From Jacaranda mimosifolia (lineage: Eukaryota; Streptophyta; Magnoliopsida; Lamiales; Bignoniaceae): DNA of 64,000 bases. The position numbers were made by a program, and so were the translations under genes. A model generated the notes under the pieces. The model made no database searches. It worked only from the letters and a program-made list of their open reading frames with translations, and had not been told where the DNA came from. Below, in pieces: positions 46,120-60,400 of the stretch. Position 1 is the stretch's first letter, and each line of letters starts with the position of its first letter. The stretch spans positions 34,627,404 to 34,691,403 of the forward strand of contig CM032122.1 in NCBI GenBank assembly GCA_018894105.1. Direction: 5' to 3'.

Positions 46120-47718
46120 ATGGCGGCTCCGGCGGTCTCAAAGGCGAAGTCGACGGAGACCTTCGTTGACAATAAGCGGAAAGACGACATCCGTATGGCC
46201 AACATAGCGGCGGCGCAATCTGTGGCGAACGCAGTGCGAACCAGCCTCGGACCCAAAGGTATGGACAAGATGATCTCCACTGCATCAGGTGAGGTCATAA
46301 TCACCAACGACGGCGCCACCATTCTCAACAAGATGGAGGTCCTCCAGCCCGCCGCCAAGTTCCTCGTCGAGCTCTCCAAATCTCAGGATGTCGTTGCGGG
46401 AGACGGCACTACCACTGTTGTCGTCATTGCCGGCTCGCTACTCAAGGCTTCACTTGGTCTCTTGACCGCTGGCATCCACCCCACTATCGTTTCCGATTCC
46501 CTCCACAAGACCTCGATAAAATGCGTTGAGATTTTAACTGCTATGGCGGTCCCCGTGGAGTTGTCGGATCGCGACTCGCTCGTCAAATCTGCCTCCACGT
46601 CTCTCAATTCGAAGGTAGTCTCGCAGTACTCCACTCTTTTAGCCCCTTTAGCTGTTGACGCTGTGCTTTCTGTGGTGGACCCCGATAAACCTGATTTAGT
46701 GGATTTGAAAGATATTAAGATTGTGAAGAAATTAGGCGGGACTGTAGATGACACTGAATTGATTAAAGGCCTGGTATTTGATAAAAAGGTGAGTCATGCT
46801 GCTGGCGGGCCAACTAGAGTGGAAAATGCTAAGATAGGTGTGATACAGTTTCAGATTTCTCCTCCTAAAACTGATATAGAACAGAGCATTGTGGTGTCTG
46901 ACTATTCGCAGATGGATAGGATTTTGAAGGAGGAGAGAAATTATATCTTAGGGATGATTAAGAAGATCAAAGCCACTGGGTGTAATGTGTTGTTGATTCA
47001 GAAGAGTATCTTGAGAGATGCTGTCACAGACTTGTCTTTGCATTATTTGGCTAAGGCTAAGATCTTAGTCATTAAAGATGTTGAGAGGGATGAGATTGAG
47101 TTTATCACAAAGACTTTGAACTGCTTGCCTATCTCAAATATTGAACATTTCCGTGCAGAGAAGTTAGGGTATGCAGATTTGGTGGAAGAGGTGCCATTGG
47201 GAGATGGTGGGAAGATTGTGAAGATTATGGGTATTAAGGACATGGGGAGGACTACCAGTGTACTGGTGCGTGGTTCAAACCACTTGGTGATTGATGAGGC
47301 TGAGAGGAGTTTGCATGATGCTTTGTGTGTGGTGAGGTGTTTGGTGAACAAAAAGTTTCTGATTGCGGGTGGTGGGGCGCCTGAGATTGAGCTTTCGAGG
47401 CAGTTAGGTGCTTGGGCAAAGGTGCTGCAGGGGATGGAAGGGTATTGTGTGAGAGCATTTGCTGAAGCACTTGAGGTTATTCCTTACACCTTGGCTGAGA
47501 ATGCAGGGTTGAATCCAATTGCCATTGTCACTGAATTGAGGAATAGGCATGCACAAGGTGAGATCAATACGGGCATCAATGTGAGGAAGGGACAGATCAC
47601 TAACATTTTGGAGGAGAATGTGGTGCAGCCCCTGCTGGTGAGCACAAGCGCAATTACCTTGGCTATGGAGTGTGTTCGCATGATCTTGAAGATTGACGAC
47701 ATTGTTACGGTGAGGTAG
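46120..47718 (+). CDS. CCT4: T-complex protein 1 subunit delta (CCT4)
   Basis: Intronless frame of 532 codons, the usual length for this subunit. It is the delta subunit of the cytosolic TRiC/CCT chaperonin, the double-ring ATP-driven machine that folds actin, tubulin and other proteins. Group II chaperonin motifs are in order: [10 protein letters not shown] at residues 41-50, NDGATIL at 63-69, GDGTT at 94-98 (nucleotide pocket and catalytic aspartate), and [10 protein letters not shown] near 415. The subunit-specific N-terminus [20 protein letters not shown] matches delta. The ATG at 46120 follows a pyrimidine-rich leader and sits in TCAATGGCGG, a good plant start context. GC content at the 5' end is higher than in the rest. 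No truncation or missing key residue was seen. Confidence 0.97.
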   Translation: MAAPAVSKAKSTETFVDNKRKDDIRMANIAAAQSVANAVRTSLGPKGMDKMISTASGEVIITNDGATILNKMEVLQPAAKFLVELSKSQDVVAGDGTTTVVVIAGSLLKASLGLLTAGIHPTIVSDSLHKTSIKCVEILTAMAVPVELSDRDSLVKSASTSLNSKVVSQYSTLLAPLAVDAVLSVVDPDKPDLVDLKDIKIVKKLGGTVDDTELIKGLVFDKKVSHAAGGPTRVENAKIGVIQFQISPPKTDIEQSIVVSDYSQMDRILKEERNYILGMIKKIKATGCNVLLIQKSILRDAVTDLSLHYLAKAKILVIKDVERDEIEFITKTLNCLPISNIEHFRAEKLGYADLVEEVPLGDGGKIVKIMGIKDMGRTTSVLVRGSNHLVIDEAERSLHDALCVVRCLVNKKFLIAGGGAPEIELSRQLGAWAKVLQGMEGYCVRAFAEALEVIPYTLAENAGLNPIAIVTELRNRHAQGEINTGINVRKGQITNILEENVVQPLLVSTSAITLAMECVRMILKIDDIVTVR

Positions 47719-48697
47719 AGTTGATGAAACATTGAAACGTTGGCTGTTAGGAAACTTTTTGGTAAGGTATTGTCTTCGCATTTCTTGTGTGGTTTTTACT
47801 CAATTTAGTGGCTTTTGGGCTATTTTGAACTAGACTCGTTTATTTTTCAAATCAAGGATGGGTGTCTTCATCTGTTGTTTACTTTATTTTAATATTGCTT
47901 TACTAAGGGTAGAATGTCTCGACGAAAATGGGGCGTTGTCAAAACAGGCAGATATCCATGACATTAAAGCTCCCTGTGATGTTCTCATGGACTTGGTGGA
48001 TCTGTGCTTCTGTTGTTTAATTGTGTTAATCAAAGAATATTATATTCAAATTTTCCTCCTGTATCATTCTTGCTTGGTCAAAAAAAAAAAAGGGCTGGTT
48101 TCAGTTGTGTAAAGTATAGGGCCTAACCCTACCCCGTTCCCTGCGGAAAGAAGGCCCATTCAGGGCTATTAGAACATGATATGTCCCAATCCGTGGCTGG
48201 TAGGCTCAGTATACAATAGCCAACCTGGTTTCTAATACCATGGAGATGTTATGGCAGTAATAAATAAATTGTGGCAGGAATTAATATATTCTTCATTAAG
48301 GTTTTTGGTGGAGATTATCTTATTGTCTCATCCAACATAAAATCTAGTATGGAAAGTTTGAGGGTTGAATTTGCTGAACCATCTTCTGTGAACTTGCCAG
48401 AACAGCTGTGTGCTGTTTAATTTGAAAGCTGTTTATAATAATGTATGATTTAAGAAGCTACTTCTGCAAATTGCTTGTCTTCTTTGGGCCTTTGCACTAA
48501 AGCACCAAAGTTAGGTGCTTTCTTTTCAAACTTGAATATTTAAGAAATTTGAACAATCCAGTGAAGATTTACATGTTAACATATGTTGACGCTAAGCCCA
48601 TTTGAGGGCAGCTGGGCATTCTCTATGAAATTGACATATTGTTTTGAGCCTGTCGGCACGTGTAAACTGAATTTGTTGACAAAGGCAGATCAGAACA
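47719..48697. other. CCT4 3' UTR and convergent intergenic region
   Basis: The 3' UTR of CCT4 and that of the minus-strand WAT1-like gene must both lie here. Thymine-rich DNA with a short A tract near 48081. Short open frames (47858-48112) look like UTR, not genes. Confidence 0.55.
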
Positions 48698-50821
48698 TTA
48701 TGGAATATCAGTTCCATCAGGGCATTCCTGATCGTTGTTGTTGCCCTGTAATAGATGTTTTGTCAATGTGCCTTCAGTATCTTGGCTTTGGTATCTTGTC
48801 TCTGCTGTTTTACCCCATAAGACTAGATAGAGACCAATCATAATTAGGACAGCTCCAATGACCCTGCGAGAGTGGAAACAAGTCAGAATGGAGAAATTCA
48901 ATCCTGGTAGTTGAACTTCTTTAAGGTTGTTTTACAAAGTCTATTAATTATAACCCTTTTACTTTAATGCTGCCACATACCCCCCAGAGTATAATTGATC
49001 ACCGAGAATTATGAATGCCATGATGGCAACTAGTACTGTTTGAATTGGCTGGAAGCTGGCGACGAACACTGGACCTCCTTTCTGGATGCACCAGGTCTGT
49101 AAAGATATTACAAGACCTGAAGATATTACTCCCTGCAACCAGTACATGGTAGTTGAGTTATGCCTTCGTGTGAGACAATTAGCATTTAAGCAACAGTCAA
49201 GTTGGTTTAAAGTTTTACAGCATATAAGATTGTAAAGATCTCTTCCCCAGACTGGATCTGCCAATGCTTTGGATCCTTTTCTACAAAAGCTGCTATAAAT
49301 AGGAACTGGATTAATCCAAAGAAGAATGTAAATGATGTGAGAGAGAGTTTGGCTGGGTACTTCTTCACTATGGGAGCCTGCATGTTAAGAATTGAAGCTT
49401 GGTTAGTTGATGATTTAAGGGTTTGTTGCTACTTATTTCTATAGGCATAAGGTTTTGTTGCTACTTATTTCTATAGGCAGCTTTACCTGTGTTCTCATGC
49501 TAGATAGCTTCTAAGCATTTCTTTTAACACAGAGCTAAGAATTCCAAATAATAATGTAGATTGAAAAGCATGTGGGAGGCATAAGGAGATAATTCTCCAC
49601 TGGTTTCCCTAGTTTATAGGTCGACATATTTATAAATATTATAGTCAAGTGATCTTGTGATATTTAACTGCTTGTGATAAATTTTTTCAGACAGGAGCTC
49701 ATAAGAATCCTATTTACTATTGGAGCTCAGAAGCTCATTAGACTAAGGACTTGACATGGTGCTACCAACTCCGTTAGTTTGATGAAATAAATGACATTTA
49801 TTTGTCTTAATTCACCATAAGCATCTTTTAAGCTTTGGAAATTGTTAGTATAGATAGGGTTTACCTGAAGGACCATCCAGCCAGCCCAGGATAAGCAGTG
49901 ACCGATGAGAAACATACAACCCCATGTCCAGCTCTGCACTTTTGTTGGAGAATCATCCATACTCATGCTCTCTCCCAGTGAATTACTTGATGCATAGTGC
50001 AAAATAGGAGGCCCTTTATACAAAGTGATAATTGTGGCACCTCCCACACTTGCCATGGTCCCTAGAATTTTCGCCAGTCCGTCTATCCTCCAGATATTAA
50101 CTTGCTCCATTCTGAAAATTAAACAACCAAATTATTGAGGATAAGTGGGCTGGGCCGATCTGCTTAGACTGGCACTGCACCCCCCCGGGGGGGGGGGGGG
50201 GAGTTCATCATACCTTAGAGCAGATGCCATGATGAAAGTAATTGCAGGTACTGAGTTTTGCATTGCGGATGCGAAGGTTGGAGATGCATAGTACAAACCT
50301 AAGATGTAAAAGCCTTGGTTTGCAGTGATTCTAGGAAAAAAATAAAAAACAGTAAGTTGTATGGTAATAGTTAATCAACACAAGCAAACATGAAAAGAGG
50401 AGTATGTCTAAGCTCACCCCACTAGTGCTAGAAGGAAAAACTGTGCCAATAAAGAGAATGTGAGAGGTGGTCTTTCTTTCCTGTAAATAAAGACAAGATG
50501 AATGCATAAACAGTTAGATGGTTAGATATAAAATATATATATATATAGAGAGAGAGAGAGAGGGAGAGAGAGAGATATCTAAGTCAAAAAATTGTAAGAA
50601 GATTCATCCAAAGCCAAAAGCTCTCACTTTTCCAAGAAGTAGGCAAAGGGTCCCAACAACAGCAATGCAATAATATTTCTGTAAACAGGGTACACAACTT
50701 TGCTAACACCAATGTTTAGTGCAACTCTGGAGACAATGTGGAATCCTGCAAAGCAAAACTGCAATATAAGCAGTGAAATTAGAAGCCTCACTTTCTCAGA
50801 AATGACCTTTTCTTGTGCCAT
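48698..50821 (-). CDS. WAT1-related (nodulin MtN21/EamA-like) transporter
   Basis: Seven exons on the minus strand: 50821-50628, 50480-50418, 50330-50214, 50111-49865, 49377-49219, 49132-48981 and 48863-48698. All junctions are GT-AG and the frame is continuous: 1098 nt, 365 aa. The family has ten membrane helices in two EamA repeats. WAT1 itself is a tonoplast auxin-related transporter affecting secondary walls. Recognisable segments are FAGFHIVSRVALNIGVSKVV, YRNIIALLLLGPFAYFLEKK, GITANQGFYILGLYYASPTF, ASAMQNSVPAITFIMA, LGTMASVGGATIITLYKGPP, GPVFVASFQPIQTVLVAIMA and IGAVLIMIGLYLVLWGK. The acceptor after exon 3 restores LRMEQVNI. These match the WAT1 clade closely. A C/G homopolymer (~50180-50202) and TA/GA microsatellites lie in introns. 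Which substrate it moves cannot be read. Confidence 0.92.
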
Positions 50822-50885
50822 CTCTCTGGTTCTCTTTTGTGCTAAATGTAAAGTGCTACAATGCTCAGCAATAGCATCATTCTAC

Positions 50886-50926
<41 letters not shown>

Positions 50927-53900
50927 TTTAATAGTGTGTATTATTTGATGAAGAAGATGGTGGTTAGCTGCCTCCAAGCATATGCAAATTGCAAAGAGCA
51001 ATCATTAAGTCTCATTATGAGAGATCTCTGTAGTATATTAGTACAATGTATTAAGTGCAGTTTTTGTTACTACATTTTAAGTTCATCTAAATCCCATTTG
51101 ATTTGTTGGCTTGAAATTGAACTTTGTTAGGGAGACAAAGCAGCAGTTGTCCATGTTGGGCAGGTAGTTAAGACATGGACCAATCTCCATTTTCAAATTA
51201 TTGCTACTTTATTTAACCATTTTTTCTGCACATTATCAATGACAAATTGGTTAATCAATCATTTTGGAAAGATTTCAACTTTGTCTGAAAATTTGGCCAG
51301 CCAAGGAAGTCAGGGATTTCTTGTTTTATTCACAAATCACAACCCTTCTTTTCAAAATTATTAAGAGTATTTTAGTAAATAAAATATAAGGACCGCTGCA
51401 TTAGAGGCAAATTATCAATACTTTTTTGGCTGATATCATAATTTTTCCTTGAAAACCCCTAATGATATTGAAAGTGTGGTAAATATAATGAGCTTAAGAA
51501 GTTTTACTGTAGTTATAAAAGATAAAAATAAACAATTATAAGTAATTTAACTATTTTAGAGGAAAGATGAATGTAATCAAATATCATGTGTGTTTGTGAA
51601 TGTATAAATTTCATTTGTGCAATGATTCAAGTGTTATTTTAATTGGATAGAGAGACCACAAAATGGAAGGATACATAGAGGCAGCATGTGCCTCTTATGA
51701 TTTGGGAATCTTACATTAGCAGATCTGAAATAGACACAGAATATAATGAACTATGATGAAATTATGGAGAAACCAATAAGTACCACGGTACAATCAAATG
51801 GTTATAAATTGTTTATAGGAACTTTATTTAACCATAAGTGGAGTATTTTTGATTCAATTATAACATTAGTCTCACACATAAAGAGTAAGATTGAGAGTTC
51901 AAATAGAGTGAATTTATGAAGTTCGTGTATTTAACTATAAAAAATCTATGGATTTGAAAGTGAATATTATTTTGTTGTTCACCTTTTGCCCATGACACAC
52001 TTGAAGAACATCGTAATCCAAGTTCATTACTTTTAATTATAAAAAAATAAAATAAATCACCATCAGATATATGAAATGAAATGGGTGCCATTTCAATATT
52101 GTAGATAATCCTTCAAACCATCATGTAACAACTTCTTAGTTACATTTAAACCACACACATTATCATTTCTGAAAATAGCGTACGGGCATCATTATTGATA
52201 ATTTACGTGACTTAAATTTTTTTTTTTTTTTTTGAATTTTGAATTAATAAATTATTTTTCTTAAAACAAAATTTTTATTTGAAAGTTGTCATACTACTTA
52301 AAATTAGGATGCGACGCCATCAATTCTAACCATAATATATAAGGTTGTACATTCAACTACATAAAATTTTTACGTCTTTTATTTTGATATAAAATTCTAG
52401 TCAAACCAAACATTTTTTTTTTGGGATGGAGAAGATATTATGTAAAACTGAGATTCTATTTCTTAAAATCAACAGACAGGATAAACGAGGTTTAGAATAT
52501 ATAGAGAAGGCAATATAATAAAAATTTTAAATTTGTCAAGCAGGCAAATAATTTGTTTCTTGGAAATTTTCTAGAAAATGATTAGGATTTTTCTTGAAAG
52601 TCAAGGCGATAATTGCAATTTTATCCAATAACCTAGATAAATGAGATCCCCCTTAATTAAGCTTAAAAATGAAAAACTACAAGTGCTTGTAAAGAAACCA
52701 TAATCACATTGCACAACTTAAAAAGGAATATTGTCACTATAACTGCAACGGCGCTTTTCTTTTGTTAATCAAATTTATGCATGGAGCTGACTGCACAAGG
52801 TTCATGAATTAGGCCAAAAATTTTCTTTTTTGGATTGCCATTTCAAAATTCTGCTAATTGTTTTATGGGACAAGGTTTTTTGTTCCTTTCAAACAAGTTC
52901 AAATAACTACCTATAATTTTGCTAACATTATTGGACTATACCACACAACCTTGTGCTAGATACATCCAATCTATCCCATAATTTGATTGAGAATCTCATC
53001 ATAATAAGAGGAATCTTGATTCAAACTTCATTTAGAGTAGAGATAGGATTAATATGAGAAATGTGGAGAAACCCCTAAGTAGATATATATATATGCATAA
53101 ATTTAATTTATACATACATGTGCACTATATTTTTAACTTGAAATCGAATCTGGGCTTTCAAACCATAGGGACTTGATGATTTAGCGCTTTGAAGAAGTAT
53201 AGAACATTCACAGTAATAATACTTCACTATAGTTGAGACTTGAGTACTTACGTTTTGGACTTGAAACTTTGAAAACAATAGTCCTCAACTTAAAATTTCA
53301 GAGATTTGAGTCTTGGACCTGAAGATTTAAATACTTAAATCTTGGACTTAATATATGAGCTTGTACTTCTCGGAGCGTGTATCCCTTTTGAGTATGTACG
53401 TGTATTTATAATTGTGTGCTTTTTTATACATTTATATGTGTATGTTTCTCCTTTATTGAGCCTCAATCGCTCTTCTGTACAGACATTCAAGTAGGAGACT
53501 TCCAAATGCCTTGAAATTAAATATCCTGAAATGCCTTGAACTTCTTCATATTTATCTCTTCAATATCAACATTATATAGGAGGTAATATCAAATATTTGC
53601 TTTGACTTGATCGGTCTGCTTAGTTTAGATACGCCACGTGCCCACAACTTGGTTACTCCAAAAGTTATAAGTTACTTCCTCATTAAAATTAATAATAATA
53701 ATAATAATAAATACTTTAAGTTACAAGACTTGATTTTATTGACTACACTTTGCTTTGACACTTGGTAGCATTTGATTGCATACAAGATATACATTGGAAA
53801 TTAAATCATCTACAATAAGTAAGCTTAAACTATTAAAATTACATTAACTTAAGAAATAATGAGCTTACATTTTTCTTAAGAATGCTTTATTTTAGTTATT

Positions 53901-54416
53901 TGCAATTTGAATCAGGTGTATATTTACTTAATTAATGCTAACCAATTTTTTTTCAAAAAAAAGTTATGCCTGGGACAAATAATTCTCTAACGACAGTTTA
54001 TACCATCTAGAAAATATAAAGCAGAGATAAAGATTGAGGAATAATTTTACAATACTTTGAATTTTTCTATAATAACTCATACCTCAAGGGAGTATGAGTG
54101 ATTCACCTATTTTTTATACTGGTTCACCAATGTAAACGAGCCCTTATAATTCTTCATAGTGTTCTTGTTGTAGCTGTCAAATAATGCATACCAATGTGAA
54201 TACGAGAAACTAGGAATTTAATTCTTCAGAGAATGGAAGTCTAAGCCCCTCTCCTAAGTTTGCTAAATGTTCAGCAAGCTGATCCCAATTTCCAGACACC
54301 AGTTTTTAGTGAAACCGAGCCGACTAGGACAAACATTGAACAGATATTGCAAAAATTAAAACACCAGTGGCTTTGGCCAATGAGGTCCAACATGGGCAGA
54401 ATTTGGATAGACTTAG
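50822..54416. other. Intergenic, no gene recognised
   Basis: Upstream of the WAT1-like gene are (TA)n and (GA)n tracts at 50885-50928, probably in its promoter or leader. The remaining 3.4 kb is AT-rich with a T tract near 52218 and an AAT microsatellite near 53695. The 3' UTR of the PP2C gene should lie just below 54416. No transposon ends or coding signals identified. Confidence 0.5.
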
Positions 54417-57400
54417 TTACTGCTGCCTGAAAACAATGACAATTGCAGTGCAGTTATCTTTGCACCTGCGTTCACGGACAGCTTCTCGCACAAGGCGGCG
54501 GCTCACTGCTGTAACTGGTAAGCCCTCCTGTCATATATTAAGAATAGCATGAGCTGAATAGGCTAGCCTCAACACATTCTTTCTCATAGATATGTCAGAT
54601 TTTTTAACCATCTCAACTCCCAATCATAAGTACAATATAACTAAAGCAGAAGAAAGAATGAAACTTGGCCTCCAAGTATGCTTCGCAGGACATTTTACAT
54701 TCTTGACACCTGCACTTTCAGAGAGCCCGCTCCATTGGTTACACTAGTATTACCTCTATATCCCAAATGACATGTCTCACATCACGATGTAAGTGTATAA
54801 TTCAAATTGGCTCACGAGCCAAACAAACCAGCTTAGATGTAGTTGACTTGAGCTAGAGCTTTTTCAAGCTCAGTCGAGTTCAACAACTTGCAAGCTTTTT
54901 CTATCCTTAAAACTGTCCCGTACTAGTCATCATCTGTCGCCCACACTACCGCCACCATAACTCCACCACACCCAAAAACATTTTCTTTCTTCTACCCCTT
55001 CCTCCTTTGCGACCACTTCCCCACCCCTCCTCCAATACCAACAAGGATGAAGGCCACAGCAGTGGCAGCAATAAAGAGTATCATCTTCAATCTGACTGTC
55101 GTTTTGGGGTTGTGGTGCCCTTGGTACAGGAGTAGATGGTGGCAGTCATGAAGGTGAAGAGGAAGAAAAATGGGGGAGGGAGAAATCCATTTGCTGCAGG
55201 GAGGAAGAGAAAAAGGAGGGCAGTTGGTTGGTCAAGGAGAAGTAAAAGGGAAGAAAGAGGGTGCAGCGGTGGTGATGTTAGGGAGGCCGACAAGGAAGGG
55301 AGGAAGAAGAAAAGAGAGAGAAGAGTCTTTGATCTTGAGCAAGATGAAGAAAGGCATGCCCAGCAGGTGGGTCAGCAACAGTGGCAGTGTCTATGGGAGA
55401 TTGTGGCTTGTGGTTGTGGATTATGGATTTGGCCCACCATCAACGGTGGCACTTGGCAGTAGCAGTGGGCAGTGGAGCCCAAGCTCCAGCTTCTGGACTC
55501 ACTAAAATTCAAGGCATGTTCACAGCTCAAGCTTGGTTCAACCAAGGACAACCTTGCAAGCAAAAGTTCTTTTTATTGACTGAGCTCGACTAGTTTGCAC
55601 CCCAATTACTAGAGAGATAACCTATAGTAACTACCTTACTTTCTTTGGTGTGTTTATATGGCAAGTGGCAACTTACAAGAAATCGATGTATTGGATAGTT
55701 TCTCCTATCTCCCTCTCTATTTTAAATTCTAAATTACTCCGTAAATTTTCAAATTACTTTACACTATATTTCTTATGGTAAATCAAAAAACAAATAAATT
55801 ATTACTCCTACTCTTTCAATAAACATAAATTTATATGAATACCTTCATAAAAAGTAAGCCCACACATCATCATAGACGGAAATTTGTTAATAAACTATGG
55901 GAACAAAATACTGATACGATGCTCGTGAACCACCACATAATTCTTTTTTGATTTGAACTTTTAACTTTCGCTCTAGGTTGAGGCTTCAGATATCCGAATA
56001 CTGAGCAAAAACAATAGGAACCAAAATATAAATGAAAACGAACCATCAACAGCTTGTGAACAAAGTCAACAGCATCACTTGGTCCAAACACCTAAAAGTT
56101 GGAAAGTAATGCGAATAATTCATATTGTTCAAATTTTAGTAAAACTAAAGGCAAAAGAAGGATAGAGCTTGTCAAAATAATAAAAGATTGCTAGACAGTT
56201 CTAAGAGATGGAGACATACTCCCCACAGGCCATCGCAGCCCAGAATTATAAAGTGATCTCTCTCAGTGAGGTCAAATGAATGAACATCAGGAATTGCAAC
56301 AACACCCACCTGAAATTCATTTCATCACTTTCTGAAAAGAAAAGCATGTTAAGTGTGATAAAATACTATAAGAATATGTTTAATGTTCTCAAGCATGATG
56401 AGGAACCCAGAACTACAACCTGCAAGATTTTAACCCAGCCCCCCCAACCCAGAAACAATATGCTGCACATCAGAGTACGCATGTTCTTATAATATCAGAT
56501 ATCTGAATGTACTTCAGCTTGAATCTAATTTCAAAACCTTAGTACATTAGTTTTCCATATAGGCATTTTCATTGGCAACACTTAGACATAAGAAACTCGC
56601 CTAGCATCACTATGAGAATAAACAAAGCAGGTTGACTATCAAATGGATCTTTCCTCGTCACGAATGGAGGAACAAGATGAAAAATGAAACCAAAAACATT
56701 TAAGTGAAGCACATATAAAAATGTTATAAGAGAAAGTGAAATAATGCAAATGGTTTTGGTAAGAGCAAGGCGCCAAAAGAAGAACCTTCTTGAATTGCCT
56801 ATCCCCAAAGGCTCTAGAAACTTCAAGCCGCCCTTGCAAACGTCCATTTGAACTGACAGATCCACCAGCCTATGGAATTACATATGCACAGAAATTTTAT
56901 TCATCTAAGTAGATATTGCTATGTTCGACGAGTAGGACAACCAAAATTTAATCTGCAGACATGGAGTACATAATTAATGGCACAAGCCTTCAAATAGACA
57001 AACTATATTTCAGAGCTTTCAGCTAGTAGATAACATTTTCTTTTCCTACAAGTTAGTCAATTTATGAGTATTGAATACCCCCAGTAATAATATTCAAAAT
57101 ATGTTAAAAAGCTATTAACAATCAGTTAAACATAGTCAACCTTTAGAAACCCATATGTCATTGCTTTTAACAAGCAGATCCACTTTTGCTAGTCCAGTAA
57201 ACAGGAAGATAGCCAACCAAATCAATGAAGTGATCATTCTTGACAACAGCATAGGCAAACAATAACGAAATTGTAAAAGTTGAAAAAGATAAATCATTTT
57301 CTTCTTTCTTCATTAACTCCCTAGGTTAAATGACCCAGCTTTGAAGTAGAAGACAAATATTAATTGAAAAGTCAGGTTCACGCGCGCGCACGCGCACGCA

Positions 57401-60400
57401 CACACACACACATATATGTATATAAATAATACTGCTATCTAGTACTTAAAAAGAAAATTTCATATTCCACAACCTTGTCCAGTTGTATTGCTCATATTCG
57501 TCAGAAATAAATTGCAAAAGAACATGGTTTGCGGGCTGCAAATCTCTCTGTTGCAGTCAACCTTTACTCGTTAACCCCTTTCTCCAAGGGAGATCCTTTG
57601 ACCACTTTATTATATATGAATCATGAAAGGATTTATCTTACTTTCACAAGTTACCAAGGTTTTCTAAACTAAATTACTTCTAGAAACAGAAGCCATCACT
57701 CTACTGCTTGAACTAAGAGGATTGCTTATGGACAGAACAATTTTTCCACATATCTTGGCAATCACTGCAACGCCACCCTACCTTATAAGAAGAATCTGTC
57801 CTCTCTATAACACTTTAAAACCCCATTGATGAACCCCAAGAGTCAAGAATTAACATCAAGGTTTCTACAGTGAAAGTATCAGTAAATATTAGTTTATGCC
57901 AATCGAAAGTATGTGAGACCCAGATTGCAAAATATGAAACTTTGATATAGCAGCTTTGATTCGAAGAAGTAGTTACACATCAAAGTACTTAAAAAAAGGA
58001 TTTGTTGTCCATTTCAAGAAGTCCTTTAGTCATACCCATGAAAAATCAGGCATCAATCACTCAATTATTTTAATTTCAGGGAATGTAAATTGATACAACC
58101 ATCAAAATTTGATCAGAACACACAAGCAGACCTTCTGAATGCGTGCTCGTTCTTGTGGATATATGGCTTTGTGTTCCCTTGTCAAAACAATGGCCTTCAA
58201 TGGACTTGATATGTCCAAACCATTCTGGGAACCATCAGCTGCAGATGATCTTGCTACCACAGCTTTTGCATCGCCAATATTAGCAACAAACACCTAAGTA
58301 GGATAAAAAAATGAAATGTGACCTATCTTCCTATCATCGAACTGGAAATTTTCCACACAATAATGTACATGAACATGACAGATACAAATTCGCTCTCTCA
58401 TTTGAATTGAGTCACATAAATTAGTAACTTAATATACATTTAAAAACCATAAAATAGAGGGGATTTGTTGTATTTTTTGTTCCATATAGACTGCCTTTAT
58501 CTAGATTAAACATTCTAAGGTAGCTTCCATCACCTTGTGTCGTAGACAAGGTGATGATTGCCTTTCAAGTAAAACAAATTTCCTCAATTCTCTCTTTATA
58601 ATAGATACCTCTATTTCTTTCATGATTTTCTCAATCAAGTTGTACTGTGAAATGCAATAATAAGCAACCCTTGCAAATGCATCAAGGAATAGAAACATGG
58701 ACAGATACTTCATCCTCAGGTATTGCATTTCGTTCTATTCAACCAGAATTAATAGCACAGCATTAGAAACACCAACATTAGCATCTAATCTGTTTCTAGA
58801 AATGTTACACATATTGAATTATAGCAAACTTACTGTTTGTCCCAATACCCACACGCATACAGCTGTAGCACCATCTTGCCATCCCCCTACCAAGAAACCA
58901 AAGTTGAATTCACACTACTATATTTCAACAAATATGTCAAATTTAAGGGCATCTGCAGAGAACAGAGATATATTATGATCAATGGTTAAAATCCTGAAGA
59001 CAAAGAAACAATTAAGTGACATGAGGGTGTGATGCAAAAGAGATACAAGGAGGAACCTAATAAAAGGTTGTTCTAAGAGTTCGAACAGCACAAAAGAAGT
59101 TAAAATATTAGAGCAATTTCACATTTCATCATAGCATACAAAATCAACGGACTCTCAATTTGAAGCAAGGCTTCAAGAATTAAGCGTGCAATTTACTGCG
59201 CTTGAGGTCAATAACAAACGCCTAGTAAGAAATAAAGGTTTACTCCATGCTAACATAAGAAAGGTGCCATGCAGCTGCAAGCTCTTCCAAGATGCAAAAA
59301 AAAAAAACATTGTGTGGCTCATAAATTCAAGATCACATACAAAACTTTAAGACACAAACAGCATATCAAACTAATCCACCCAAAGAAAATGACACCACTC
59401 TGGGTCCCAAAACATGATTCAATCTTGCCCATCATCCAATATGAAGTTTAGAAAAGATAATAATACTTTGGATTTGGCCCAATGATCTTTTCTTTGAGTT
59501 ATTAAGGGAAAAAGATAACACAAGAAGCAAACTGGCAGAGAACCTGCAGCACTTTCCTGAAGGAGAGCTTCATCTGTATTCCGAAATCCTATTCAGAAGA
59601 AGAAATTAACATCAAAATCATGACCTTGTATCATGCAAACCTATGAGAGAATTCGAAAACTCAAAGACAGCTATGCTCAGACTTTAACCAGTTCTTAAAA
59701 TAAATTCGACAAGCAAGAGAATTTAGAATATTTGCATACCATTAAGTATAGCCTTCTTCGCAGACTTAACATCCAACTGAAATATTCATCAGAAAGCAAT
59801 ATTATTAGTAAGAATGTTAAGGAAAAACTGAAACAGAAAATTTTGCATTTCAAACACTTAAAATTAAAACCAATCCAATAAATGCTTAGACAAACAGACC
59901 AACTCACGTGGTAAGCCTGCCGAGAGCACATTCTCGTGCAAATGCTTCTTCGCATACTCCGCAGCTAATCGGCCTCCATGCCCATCATAAATCGCAAAAT
60001 GTGCACATCTATAAGGCATAAGAAATTAAAAGGAAAAGAAAAAAAAAAAAAAAAAACACACACGCACACACACACACACACACACAAAACAAAACAAGGG
60101 TGGTGGGTTCCATGGAAATCGAAATGCAAGGAAAAATGGAAACAAACAAATAATATAAGAAAGAACACCTGAAGGATTTGGACATAGAAATTATGTTAAA
60201 AATAATTATTAAGAGGAAACGACTTGTGCAGAAACAAAAATTAATTAGCCAAGAAAAAAGTAATACCTGAAGCTGAACAAGCTATAAGATAAAACAAATA
60301 AAGGAAGAAACTTAAAGCTTTATAACTCTGTAACATTCACCGGTTAGAATCAAAATAAGTATAAAACCAGTAATAAATAGATTAAGAAGAGAATGATTAA

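Noticed and set aside
46113..47781. Several minus-strand ORFs of 72-125 codons across CCT4.
   Set aside because: Antisense shadows of a well-conserved chaperonin coding sequence.
50161..50205. C and G homopolymer run that might be a G-quadruplex element.
   Set aside because: A single C-then-G palindromic run in an intron; more likely a microsatellite or a sequencing-length artefact than a regulatory site.
55087..55505. Arg/Lys/Glu-rich ORFs (up to 111 codons) that could look like a small nuclear protein.
   Set aside because: Low-complexity GGAAGAAG sequence inside a PP2C intron, overlapping frames on both strands.
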